This document shows positions 41,227 through 49,980 of a stretch of 64,000 bases of DNA, in pieces. A model generated the notes under the pieces. That model was given only the letters and a program-made list of their open reading frames with translations, was not told the DNA's origin and searched no databases. The stretch spans positions 248,001-312,000 of the forward strand of contig CBDBEL010000002.1 of assembly GCA_965204415.1 (NCBI GenBank), in the 5' to 3' direction. A program made the position numbers and the translations under genes. The stretch's first letter is position 1. Each line of letters begins with the position of its first letter. The DNA is from Aldehydirespirator sp965204415 (GTDB lineage Bacteria > Actinomycetota > Acidimicrobiia > Acidimicrobiales > Aldehydirespiratoraceae).

Positions 41227-42513
41227 TCACTGCCCGTTGGGGTGGGGCCAGCCGTCGTCGTCGTGGGTCATGAGGGCCAGCCAACGCTCGTAGAAGCCCC
41301 GAAGGGACATCTCGCTGATGGGCGCCGCGAGCTTGCCGGGCAGCTCTGGGTCGGACCGGATCGTTCGCTCGAGCCCCATCTGGATGTTGAGCGGCTGCTT
41401 GCGGAGCTGGGGCGATTGCAGGTTCCCCTGCAGAGTGCTCCAGATCGAGGCGTCGTCCTGCTCGAATATCCCGCTCGGCCCGAAGGTGACCGCGGCCATC
41501 CGCCTGAGGTCCTCCTTGACTTCCTGGGGGGCGGATGCGTCGACGTAGGCCCAGGACCAGACCTCCATCTCTGCGGGCCCCTTCGGGTGCCAGACCCGAA
41601 TGGTGGGAACGTCGGCCGAGAGATACGAGAAGTTGGGGAAGACGGTGGCGTGGCTCTCCATCCGGCGCCGGACGTCGCCGATGCGGGCCGTCGTCTCGGG
41701 GCTGGTCCTCTCGAAGTACTCCTTGACGCTGGCGGGCAGGATGCCGTCGTCGAGTCCGGCCGTCTGGGCCAGGAACCAGCCGGTGCCGTGCCCGTACGGG
41801 CTCGAGAACTGGCCGCCCTGCAGGTGCGCGGCGGTGTGCTCGTAGCCGTCGGACACATTCATGACGGAGTACGGCGAGATGTGGGTTGTGAACAGGTGGT
41901 AGTTGTCGCTGGAGAACTGGTCGGCGCCGAGCTTCCAGTTGGCCTGGATGCGCCACTTCTGGGTGCCTCCGAGGAGTTCGACGCCTCCCTCCACCCGGTC
42001 GAAGCACGCGTCGAGGTAGAACCTCATGTCGCCGAGGTACTCGTCGAGGCTGGGGGCGGCCGGGTCGAACGTGGCGAAGACCAGGCCGCGGTAGCTGTCG
42101 AGCTGGGCGACCGGCCGCAGGCTCCACTCGGACTTGTCGAGGGCCCCGTCGTAGACGTACTCCTCGGGCACAGCCGTCAGGGTGCCGGCGGTGTTGTAAG
42201 TCCAGCCGTGGTAGGGGCAGGCGAAGGCCCGGGCGGTTCCGAAGTCCTCGCAGGTCACTCGCATGCCGCGGTGGCGGCAGGCGTTGAGGAAGCAGCTCAG
42301 GGATCCGTCGCGCTGACGCACCAGAACGACCGGGTCGGTGCCCATGTAGGCCGTCACGAAGTCGCCCGGACGCCGGAGTTGGCACTCGTGCGCGAGGAAC
42401 AGCCAGGACCGGCCGAAGATCTTCTCGAGTTCGGTCTCGTAGATGTCCTCGTCGCAGTACACCGCGGGGTAGAGAAGGCCCTCTTCGACGTCGACGAGCG
42501 TGGTTGGGTCCAC
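41227..42513 (-). CDS. Rieske ring-hydroxylating oxygenase alpha subunit
   Basis: This 428-residue alpha subunit has its Rieske 2Fe-2S ligands Cys79, His81, Cys99 and His102 (CRHRGMRV, CPYHGWTY). The mononuclear iron site is Asp203-x2-His206-x4-His211 (SDNYHLFTTH) with a later Asp in EQDDASIW. It would dihydroxylate or hydroxylate an aromatic acid to feed the extradiol enzyme. The GTG start has a strong AGGAGGTGA five bases upstream. The beta subunit lies apart at 44312, separated by two regulators. No dedicated ferredoxin or reductase is adjacent. Confidence 0.9.
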   Translation of the reverse strand: MDPTTLVDVEEGLLYPAVYCDEDIYETELEKIFGRSWLFLAHECQLRRPGDFVTAYMGTDPVVLVRQRDGSLSCFLNACRHRGMRVTCEDFGTARAFACPYHGWTYNTAGTLTAVPEEYVYDGALDKSEWSLRPVAQLDSYRGLVFATFDPAAPSLDEYLGDMRFYLDACFDRVEGGVELLGGTQKWRIQANWKLGADQFSSDNYHLFTTHISPYSVMNVSDGYEHTAAHLQGGQFSSPYGHGTGWFLAQTAGLDDGILPASVKEYFERTSPETTARIGDVRRRMESHATVFPNFSYLSADVPTIRVWHPKGPAEMEVWSWAYVDASAPQEVKEDLRRMAAVTFGPSGIFEQDDASIWSTLQGNLQSPQLRKQPLNIQMGLERTIRSDPELPGKLAAPISEMSLRGFYERWLALMTHDDDGWPHPNGQ

Positions 42514-42659
42514 GAGTCACCTCCTGCAACGCTCTGTCGCTCCAATCTGGTCGGCTCCCAGGGCAACACGCAATGGGATCGGTCCGCTGGCTGAAACGCC
42601 GCGGCGAAAGGGAAGGGCCCGGGCTCGCGCCGGCGGGCTGCAGCCGCCCTTCGCGAGCG

Positions 42660-43247
42660 CTACCGGTCGAGAAGCAGGTCGAGCGCGAGGGCCAGCTGGG
42701 AGCGCTGCCGTGCCGGGGGCCAGGCCCCGGGGTCGAACGTCGCGTCCAGTCCGATGCCGTTGAGCGACTGGAGCAGCTGGACCGCGAGTTCGCGGGTTGG
42801 AGTCCCGAGGTCCAGCCCCTCGTTGGCGATGACCTGATCCAGGCAGTGGGCGATGTGGTCGGTCCATCCCTGCTGCAGGCGCCGGTTGTGGCTCGCCAGG
42901 GACTCGTCGACGGTCGAGTGGACCCAGAACCACATCCAGACCCGCCACTCTGCGGCGCGGGCCCGGGTCGTCGGAATGGCGACATCGAGCGTTTCGAGCA
43001 GCTCCGCCCGGTTGGTCGGCGACGTTGATTTAGCGGCTTGAAGAGTGTCGTCGGCGAAGGCTTGCAGCGCTGACGCGAGCAGGGCCTCCTTGTCGTCGAA
43101 GTAGTGGGCGAGGGCTCCGGTGGTGCAGCCGGCCTCCGCAGCGATCTCTCGCAGCGTCACACCGGTCAGTCCCAGCGTCGCGATCGAACGCCCCGCCGCT
43201 CGGGCGAGTTCGGCCCGGCGGGCGTCGTGGTCAACGAGCTTCGGCAT
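42660..43247 (-). CDS. TetR family transcriptional regulator
   Basis: This 195-residue regulator has an N-terminal helix-turn-helix (VTLREIAAEAGCTTGALAHY, about residues 30-49) followed by FDDKEALL, and a helical ligand-binding domain. It lies between the oxygenase alpha gene and the operator at 43297-43315, which is 50-68 bases before its ATG. It is a good candidate for the protein that binds both palindromes, sensing an aromatic pathway intermediate. Confidence 0.88.
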   Translation of the reverse strand: MPKLVDHDARRAELARAAGRSIATLGLTGVTLREIAAEAGCTTGALAHYFDDKEALLASALQAFADDTLQAAKSTSPTNRAELLETLDVAIPTTRARAAEWRVWMWFWVHSTVDESLASHNRRLQQGWTDHIAHCLDQVIANEGLDLGTPTRELAVQLLQSLNGIGLDATFDPGAWPPARQRSQLALALDLLLDR

Positions 43248-43287
43248 CGGTCGAGCGCAGTCTCATTCGCGGTCCCCGGCAGTCTAC

Positions 43288-43315
43288 TTGACACAGGTTA
43301 TATAACACATATAAC
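43288..43315 (+). promoter_or_regulatory. promoter with operator palindrome, site 2
   Basis: TTGACA (43288-43293) and TATAAC (43310-43315) with a 16-base spacer form a strong sigma-70-type promoter directed at the IclR gene. The palindrome GTTATAT-AACAC-ATATAAC (43297-43315) covers the spacer and -10, so a bound repressor would block it. Site 1 at 31477-31495 has the same arms (TTATAT-N5-ATATAA) and the same promoter spacing. Confidence 0.7.
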
Positions 43316-43372
43316 GTAATAGAGATAACGTAACCGCGGTGATATCACCGCGCCGGCCCGGGGGAGGATGTC

Positions 43373-44263
43373 GTGAACGGATCGAAGATGGAGATCGGTG
43401 GAGACCCTGGTCTCGACGGCGCGGGGCCCGTGGATCGTGCAGTCGCGCTCCTCGGCGCGTTCGGCCGGGGCGAGTGGGTGGGGCTGTCGGCGCTTGCCCG
43501 GCGGGTCGGGCTCCCGAAGTCGACCGCCTACCGCCTGCTGGGGATGCTGGAGCGCACGGAGATGGTGCAGAAGCGGGGACCGCTGTACGCATTGGGGATG
43601 CGGGTGTCGGAGTTCGGGAGCCGTGTCCCGCTGTGCGAGGCCGATGCGCTGCTGGAGCTGTCGGTGCCGCATCTGGTGGATCTCTGTGGCCGGACCGGCG
43701 AGACGGTTCATCTTGCGATCCCGGACCGGACCGACGTTTTCGTAGCTGCGAAGCTGCACGCTCCCGGCGCCCCGGTGGTGCCTACGTCGGTGGGAACGCG
43801 CCTGCCCGTGCACTGCACGGCGTTGGGAAAGGTGCTGCTCGCATTCTCGCCCCGCGAGGTCCTGCGTCTATTCCTCGTCAGACCGCGGGCCATCTACACG
43901 AGCCGGACGTTGGTCGAGGGACGGGTCATCGAGGCGGAACTGGCCAGGGTGCGGGAAGAGAGGATCGCGTACGATCGCCAAGAGCTGCTCACTGGCTTGG
44001 GGTGCACAGCCGTACCGGTGCTCGGAGAGCGGGGCGCGATGGCGGCGATCTCAGTGTCGGGCCGCAGCAGTGCGGTCGGCAGGCATCGAATCCGGCTCGA
44101 AGCGACGGCCGAGGCGATCTCGGCTGCTCTGGTCACCAAGCGCCCGGCGCCCCGGCCGCCGACCCCGCAGTGCTTCGTACGGACCCGAGCCCGCCCATCC
44201 GGGGCGGCCGCCGGCGGGCAGCGAGACCACGTATCGCTGGAACTGTCAGCCGCTGCGACATAG
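43373..44263 (+). CDS. IclR family transcriptional regulator
   Basis: This 296-residue protein has a winged helix-turn-helix (LSALARRVGLPKSTAYRLLG, about residues 38-57) and an IclR effector domain (LPVHCTALGKVLLAFSP and a later RIAYDRQELLTGLGC-like block). IclR proteins often control aromatic acid operons. The C-terminal 40 residues after VTKRPAPRPP are low-complexity and extra to the family. It is transcribed from the strong promoter at 43288, between the divergent TetR gene and the oxygenase beta gene. Confidence 0.88.
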   Translation: MNGSKMEIGGDPGLDGAGPVDRAVALLGAFGRGEWVGLSALARRVGLPKSTAYRLLGMLERTEMVQKRGPLYALGMRVSEFGSRVPLCEADALLELSVPHLVDLCGRTGETVHLAIPDRTDVFVAAKLHAPGAPVVPTSVGTRLPVHCTALGKVLLAFSPREVLRLFLVRPRAIYTSRTLVEGRVIEAELARVREERIAYDRQELLTGLGCTAVPVLGERGAMAAISVSGRSSAVGRHRIRLEATAEAISAALVTKRPAPRPPTPQCFVRTRARPSGAAAGGQRDHVSLELSAAAT

Positions 44264-44311
44264 AGGCTGCGCGGCCAACGACGAATGCGCGGGTCCGGAG
44301 GGCCTTCGAGG

Positions 44312-44830
44312 CTAGAAGAGCAGGGAGATGCAGTTGGCCAGGACCACGTTCTGGTCGAGCCTGATCGTGCGATCGCAAATCAGCCAGCTGTCGCCGCCGC
44401 GCCGGAGTACGTCGGATCGTTCGCCGGCCCAGATGTGGGTCTCGGATTCGAGACGGTTCGAGTAGCAGATGAAGTTGGACCGCACGGCCAAGCGGTCGGT
44501 GTCGGTCGGTGTCACCCGGATGTTGCCGATGATGCGGCGAGTCCGGGTGGGAGGCTGCTCTGCCCAGGCGAACGCGGTACGGAGCCGTCTGACCCGCTGC
44601 TCGAGCGTCGGCAGATCGTCGTCGAAGTGGGCGAGCTCGGAGTCGTCGCTCGTGTCGCGCTTCTGCCGGCGCCCCTGGTTGAACCTCGTCGGCATCCAGT
44701 AGCGGATGTCCTCAGACAGGAGGCTGAGCCATGTCTCGAAGTCGCGGTCGTCGAGCAACTGGGCCTCGTAGTAGAGGAATTGCTCGATCTCTCTGACGAG
44801 TTCGAGGTCGGCGGTGCCCGGACGAGCCAT
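44312..44830 (-). CDS. ring-hydroxylating oxygenase beta subunit
   Basis: This 172-residue SnoaL-like small subunit has EIEQFLYYEAQLLDDRDFET near the N-terminus and RRIIGNIRVTPTDTDR with FICYSNRLESE later, as in dioxygenase beta subunits that stabilise the alpha trimer. I chose the ATG at 44830; 44899 would add 23 residues without family similarity. It should pair with the alpha subunit at 41227. The 230 bases up to the carnitine operon probably hold divergent promoters, none obvious. Confidence 0.82.
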   Translation of the reverse strand: MARPGTADLELVREIEQFLYYEAQLLDDRDFETWLSLLSEDIRYWMPTRFNQGRRQKRDTSDDSELAHFDDDLPTLEQRVRRLRTAFAWAEQPPTRTRRIIGNIRVTPTDTDRLAVRSNFICYSNRLESETHIWAGERSDVLRRGGDSWLICDRTIRLDQNVVLANCISLLF

Positions 44831-45060
44831 GTTCGGATTCGGTCTTGTTCCCGTTCTGCGCGTGTTCCATGTGATCGGCGGCCGATCCGACCGTACCAAG
44901 AGGCGAATTGTCGGAGCAACACCGTGGTCCGGTGGACGGCACGAGGGAACGGACCGCGATGGCGTCGCGCACTAGAGAGTCGGGCGGTGCGATACTGCGG
45001 CCCGCGGAGCAACGCCGGGAAGCCGGTCGCGGGCGCGGCTGAGGGGCACAGGAGGGCGAG

Positions 45061-46548
45061 GTGACGGTGAGGACCATCGGGCTGGTGGGCACGGGCGTGA
45101 TCGGCGCTGGATGGGCGGTGCGCGTCCTGGCCCGAAGCCATGACGTGGTCGCTTGGGATCCCGCCGGCGGTGCCGAGGACCGGCTGCGGGCCGCGGTCGA
45201 CCGGGCCTGGCCGTCGGCTGCCCGACTGGGGCTGTTCCCTGCGGCCGACCCCGACCGGCTGCGCTGGGCCGGTAGTCCCGAGGAGGTCGCCGAGTCGGCC
45301 GACTTCGTTCAGGAGAGCGCCCCGGAGGACGAGACGGTCAAGCAGTCGCTGCTGCGCCGACTGGACGCGGCTGCTGATCCGGCCACACCCATCGCCAGCA
45401 GCTCGTCGGGGCTGCTGCCCAGCCGCCTGGCCGGGGGCCTGGGCCATCCCGAGCGGTTCCTGATCGGTCATCCCTTCAACCCGGTGTACCTGCTGCCGCT
45501 GGTGGAGGTGGTGCCCGGCGAGGCCACCAGCGACCAGGCGGTGGCCGCGGCCGTGGCCCACTATGACGACCTGGTGATGCACCCGCTGGTGGTGCGCAAC
45601 GAGGTCGAGGGCTACCTGTCGGACCGCCTCCAGGAGGCCCTGTGGCGCGAGAACCTGCATTTGGTGAACGACGGGGTCGCCACCACCGCCGAACTCGACG
45701 ACGCCATCGTCTACGGTCCCGGCCTGCGGTGGGCGGCCATGGGCACCAACCTCACGTTCCACCTGGCCGGCGGCGACGGCGGGATGCGCCACATGCTGGG
45801 CCAGTTCGGCCCGGCGCTGAAGCTGCCCTGGACCCGGCTACAGGCGCCCGAGCTGACCGACGAGCTGGTGGAGGCCATGGCTGCGGGCTGCGAGGATCAG
45901 GCCGCGGGGAGGCCGGTCGCGGAGCTGGAGCGGCAGCGGGACGACTGCCTGCTGGCGGTGATGAGGGCGCTGCGCCCCAGCGGCCTCGGCGCGGGCCGCC
46001 TGATGGCCGAGCGGGAGGCCCGGATCCTCGCCGCCGGAGCCGCGGACGCGACCGAGCCGTGGACGGCTGGCGCCGGCATCTCTGCCCCTCTGGAGCTGTA
46101 CTCGACGGTCGTGGAGCCCGACTGGGTGGACTACAACGGCCACATGACCGAATGGGCCTTCCTGACCGCGTTCGGGTGGGCGTCCGACGCCTTGTTCCGA
46201 TACGTGGGCATCGACGAGGCCTACCGGGCCGCAGGCCACTCCTACTACACCGTCGAGACCCACATCAGCCACCTGCGGGAGGCTTCGCTCTCCGAGCCGC
46301 TGCGGGTCACCACCCAGGTGCTGGGCAGCGACGCCAAGCGGCTCCACATCTTCCATGCCATGTACCGCGGGGGTGAGCCGCTGTGCACCGGCGAGCAGAT
46401 GCTGGTCCACGTCGACTCTGGAGCTGGACGCAGCGCGCCGCTGCTGGACGGCCCCGCGGCTGCGGTGGCCGCCATCACCGCGGCCCACGCCTCCATGCCG
46501 GCGCCGCCGCAGGCCGGCAGGCGCATCGGCATAGGCGCCAAACGCTGA
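45061..46548 (+). CDS. carnitine 3-dehydrogenase fused to thioesterase
   Basis: This 495-residue protein has an N-terminal 3-hydroxyacyl-CoA-dehydrogenase-like NAD domain (GLVGTGVIGAGWAVRVLA, FLIGHPFNPVYLLPLVEVV) matching L-carnitine dehydrogenases. From about residue 345 a hot-dog thioesterase domain follows (EPDWVDYNGHMTEWAFLTAF). This fusion is known for carnitine dehydrogenase/betainyl-CoA thioesterase enzymes. It starts a plus-strand operon with acyl-CoA genes. Carnitine is therefore the likely substrate, but related beta-hydroxy quaternary amines are possible. Confidence 0.85.
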   Translation: MTVRTIGLVGTGVIGAGWAVRVLARSHDVVAWDPAGGAEDRLRAAVDRAWPSAARLGLFPAADPDRLRWAGSPEEVAESADFVQESAPEDETVKQSLLRRLDAAADPATPIASSSSGLLPSRLAGGLGHPERFLIGHPFNPVYLLPLVEVVPGEATSDQAVAAAVAHYDDLVMHPLVVRNEVEGYLSDRLQEALWRENLHLVNDGVATTAELDDAIVYGPGLRWAAMGTNLTFHLAGGDGGMRHMLGQFGPALKLPWTRLQAPELTDELVEAMAAGCEDQAAGRPVAELERQRDDCLLAVMRALRPSGLGAGRLMAEREARILAAGAADATEPWTAGAGISAPLELYSTVVEPDWVDYNGHMTEWAFLTAFGWASDALFRYVGIDEAYRAAGHSYYTVETHISHLREASLSEPLRVTTQVLGSDAKRLHIFHAMYRGGEPLCTGEQMLVHVDSGAGRSAPLLDGPAAAVAAITAAHASMPAPPQAGRRIGIGAKR

Positions 46549-46569
46549 GCACCCAACCAGGAGGCTGAC

Positions 46570-47730
46570 TTGGACTTCTCGATCGACGACTCCCAGCAGA
46601 TGGTGGTCGACACCGTCCGGACGTTCACCGAGCGCGAGCTGGTCCCCCACGAGGGCGAGGTGGAGCGCACCGGCCAGGTGCCCCCCGATCTGGTCGAGGA
46701 GATCCGCGCTAAGGCCATCGACGCCGGCCTGTATGCGGCCAACATGCCCGTCGAGCTCGGCGGGGGCGGGCTCGACGACCTGACCCTGGCCATGGCCGAG
46801 CGGGCCTTCGGCTGGACCGCCTACGCGCTGCACTACATCGTGGCCCGGCCGTCCAACATCCTGCGGGCCTGCACCGGCGACCAGGTCACCGAGTACCTGC
46901 TGCCCACCGTGCGGGGCGAGAGGGTGGAGTGCCTGGCCATGAGCGAGCCCGACGCCGGCTCCGACCTGCGGGGCATGGCCTGCCGGGCCGAGCGCCAGGG
47001 CGACCACTACGTGGTCAACGGAACCAAGCACTTCATCAGCCACGCCGACCTGGCCGACTACGTGATCCTGTTCGCAGCCACCGGCACCGTCGACAGCGAC
47101 CGCGGGCCGCGCAAGCAGATCTCGTCGCTGCTGGTGGACTTCGACACGGCCGGCGTGGAGCGGGTGCCGGGCTACAACTGCGTGTCGAACCGGGGCTACC
47201 ACAACTTCATCATCAACTTCGACAACGCCCGGGTGCCCGTCTCCAAGCTGCTCGGCACCGAGCACCGGGGCTTCGACGTGGCCAACGAGTGGCTGGGCAG
47301 CACCCGGCTCCAGGTGGCCGCGGTTTGCCTGGGCCGGGCCGACCGGGCCCTGTCGGTGGCCCTCGACTGGGCCGCCAGCCGCGAGCAGTTCGGGCAGCGG
47401 ATCGGGCGGTTCCAGGGGGTGTCGTTCAAGCTGGCCGACATGCGCACCCGGCTGCTGGAGGCCGAGCTGATGACCTACCGGGCCGCGTGGCTGTCGGCCC
47501 GGGGCGAGATGACCGACGCCGACGCGGCCATGGCCAAGCTGTCGGCCACCGAGATGCTCCAGTTCGTGTCGGACGAGGCCATCCAGATCCTCGGCGGGAT
47601 GGGGCTCATGGACGAGCTGCCGCTGGAGCGGATCTGGCGGGACGCCCGCGTCGACCGGATCTGGGACGGCACCAGCGAGATCCAGCGCCACATCGTGTCG
47701 CGCGACATGCTGCGCCCCCTCGGCTGCTGA
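46570..47730 (+). CDS. acyl-CoA dehydrogenase
   Basis: This 386-residue FAD enzyme carries CLAMSEPDAGSDLRGMACRA, YHNFIINFDNARVPVSKLLG and the C-terminal RIWDGTSEIQRHIVSRDML. In this context it may act like CaiA on gamma-butyrobetainyl/crotonobetainyl-CoA. The sequence alone shows only the general family. It follows the dehydrogenase-thioesterase by 21 bases, with an AGGAGG ribosome site, and precedes the CoA synthetase. Confidence 0.88.
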   Translation: MDFSIDDSQQMVVDTVRTFTERELVPHEGEVERTGQVPPDLVEEIRAKAIDAGLYAANMPVELGGGGLDDLTLAMAERAFGWTAYALHYIVARPSNILRACTGDQVTEYLLPTVRGERVECLAMSEPDAGSDLRGMACRAERQGDHYVVNGTKHFISHADLADYVILFAATGTVDSDRGPRKQISSLLVDFDTAGVERVPGYNCVSNRGYHNFIINFDNARVPVSKLLGTEHRGFDVANEWLGSTRLQVAAVCLGRADRALSVALDWAASREQFGQRIGRFQGVSFKLADMRTRLLEAELMTYRAAWLSARGEMTDADAAMAKLSATEMLQFVSDEAIQILGGMGLMDELPLERIWRDARVDRIWDGTSEIQRHIVSRDMLRPLGC

Positions 47731-47772
47731 CCTGCTGTGGCCAGCCGGTGAGGATCTGAGGCGGTCATCAGC

Positions 47773-49980
47773 GTGAAGGGTCGGCTAGGGCGGCTGCTCA
47801 GGCCCCGGTCGCTGGCCTTCGTCGGGGGAGCGGAGGCCGAGCTGGCCATAGACGCCTGCCGCTCATTCGGCTTCTCGGGGGACATGTGGGCCGTGAATCC
47901 CCGCCGGGAGCTGCGGGGCCTGCCCACAGTCGCGTCGGCGACAGAACTGCCCGTCGGCGTCGACGCTGCCTTCGTGGGCGTGGACCGCCACGCCTCCGTC
48001 GAGGTCGTGGGCCGGCTGGCCGCCGCGGGCACGGGCGTCGCGGTGTGCCATGCCTCCGGGTTCGCCGAGACCGGCGAAGCTGGTGCAGCCCTCCAGGCCG
48101 AGCTGGTGGCCGCGGCCGCCGGCATGCCGGTGATCGGCCCCAACTGCTACGGGCTGCTGTCGGCGCCTACCGGGGCCGCGCTGTGGCCCGACGTGCACGG
48201 ACTGGCCCGATGTGACCGCGGTGTCGCCCTGCTGAGCCAGAGCGGCAACATCGCGGTGAGCCTCACCATGCAGCGACGCACCCTCGATGTCGCCTGGGTG
48301 GTGACGCTGGGGAACCAGGCCGATGTCGGCATCTCAGAGGTCTTCGAGGCGGTGGTCGCCGACGAGGCGTGCACCGGGGTGGGGCTGTGCGTCGAGGGCC
48401 TAGACGACGTCGAGGGCTTCGCCGCGGCCGCGGCGGCAGCCAGGGGCCGGGGTCTGCCGGTGGTCGCGCTCAAGCTCGGGGCTTCGGAGCGAGCCGAGGC
48501 CATCGCGATCACCCACACCGCGTCGCTGGTGGGCGACGACGCCGCCCACGACGCGCTGTTCCGTCGGCTGGGCGTCCGGCGAGTTCACACCGTGCCCGAG
48601 TTGCTCGACACCCTGGCCGTGCTGGGCGCTCTCGGACCGCTCAAGGGCAAACGGCTGGTGTCTTTGAGCTGCTCCGGCGGCGAGGCCGCCCTAGTCGCCG
48701 ACCGCGGCCGCGGCCGCGATCTGAGCTTCCCGCCCTTCGCTCCCGACCATGCCGACCGGGTGGCCGCCGCGCTGGACGACCGGGTGACGGTCACCAACCC
48801 GCTCGACTACCAGACGTTCATCTGGGGCGACGAGGCCCGTCTGGCCGGCTGCTTCGCAACAGTCCTGGGCGCCGGCGGCCGCGGGGCCGGCGCCGAGCCG
48901 TTCGACGCCGCGCTCCTGGTGCTGGATTTTCCCGCGGAGGGGCTCGACCGGTCGCGCTGGTGGCCCACGCTGCGGGCCTTCGCCGGCGCCTGCGCCGCCA
49001 GCGGAACTCCCGGCGTGGTGGCGGCCTCGATGGCCGAGAACATGCCCGAGGAGGCCCGCGCCCGGGCGGCCGAGCTGGGCCTGGCCACATGCGGCGACAT
49101 CGACACCGCCCTGGCCGCCCTCGAGGCGGCCGTTGCTCAAGGACCCGCCTTGGGACGGCCGCGGTCCTGGTCCTCCGAGGACCTATTGCCGCCTGCGCCC
49201 CCCGGGCGGTCGACGTCTCGTGCGCCGTCTCCAATCTCGTCCTCCCCGTCGTGGCCGGAACCGGCGGCGTCGGCCGTCACGGGGCCGGGTCGCCGGTCGG
49301 TGCGACCGTACGAACCCGGTGTGGCAGGAGCGCCTGAGCCGGCAACCGTCCTGTCGGAGCCGCTGGCGAAGCAGCGACTGGCTGCGGCCGGCATCGCCGT
49401 GCCGGCGGGAGTGCTCGTTCCGGCTGAGAGCGCGCCGGCCGCGGCGGCCGGGATCGGCTACCCGGTAGTGGTCAAGGCCGTCGGCCCCGCCCACAAGACC
49501 GAGGGCGGCGGGGTGGTGGTCGGGCTGACCGACGCCGGCGCGGTGGCGGCCGCGGCCCGGGACCTGACTGCGGCCCGCGACGGGGAGGTGATGGTCGAGT
49601 CCTGCGTGACCGGCGCCGTCGCCGAGCTGCTGGTCGGGGTGCGGTCGGCGCCCCCCGTCGGGATGCTGGTGACACTCGGCGCGGGCGGCACTCTGGCCGA
49701 ACTGATCGACGACACCGCCGGCCTGCTGTTGCCGGTCGAGGCCGAAGAGGTGCTGGAGGCCCTCCAGAGCCTGAGAGTCTGGCCCCTGCTTGCCGGCTAC
49801 CGGGGCCGTCCGCCCGCCGCCGTCGATGCAGTGGTCGAGGCGGTCTCTGCACTGGGCGTGCTGGTGCGCGACGATCCCACCATCGTCGAGGCAGAGATCA
49901 ACCCCCTCATCGTCACCCCCCGCAGCGCGGTCGCGGCCGACGCGCTGATGCTCGTGACCGGACAGCCGATCCGTGACTGA
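47773..49980 (+). CDS. NDP-forming acyl-CoA synthetase
   Basis: This 735-residue single-chain ADP-forming acyl-CoA synthetase has an N-terminal CoA-binding domain (LRPRSLAFVGGAEAELAIDA), a ligase domain with MPVIGPNCYGLLSAP and LLSQSGNIAVSLTMQ, and a C-terminal ATP-grasp domain (GIGYPVVVKAVGPAHKTEGG). The active-site His is expected in the middle domain near EAIAITHTASLVGDD. It would activate the carnitine-type acid to its CoA ester, replacing the AMP-forming CaiC. It overlaps the next gene by eight bases. Confidence 0.85.
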   Translation: MKGRLGRLLRPRSLAFVGGAEAELAIDACRSFGFSGDMWAVNPRRELRGLPTVASATELPVGVDAAFVGVDRHASVEVVGRLAAAGTGVAVCHASGFAETGEAGAALQAELVAAAAGMPVIGPNCYGLLSAPTGAALWPDVHGLARCDRGVALLSQSGNIAVSLTMQRRTLDVAWVVTLGNQADVGISEVFEAVVADEACTGVGLCVEGLDDVEGFAAAAAAARGRGLPVVALKLGASERAEAIAITHTASLVGDDAAHDALFRRLGVRRVHTVPELLDTLAVLGALGPLKGKRLVSLSCSGGEAALVADRGRGRDLSFPPFAPDHADRVAAALDDRVTVTNPLDYQTFIWGDEARLAGCFATVLGAGGRGAGAEPFDAALLVLDFPAEGLDRSRWWPTLRAFAGACAASGTPGVVAASMAENMPEEARARAAELGLATCGDIDTALAALEAAVAQGPALGRPRSWSSEDLLPPAPPGRSTSRAPSPISSSPSWPEPAASAVTGPGRRSVRPYEPGVAGAPEPATVLSEPLAKQRLAAAGIAVPAGVLVPAESAPAAAAGIGYPVVVKAVGPAHKTEGGGVVVGLTDAGAVAAAARDLTAARDGEVMVESCVTGAVAELLVGVRSAPPVGMLVTLGAGGTLAELIDDTAGLLLPVEAEEVLEALQSLRVWPLLAGYRGRPPAAVDAVVEAVSALGVLVRDDPTIVEAEINPLIVTPRSAVAADALMLVTGQPIRD

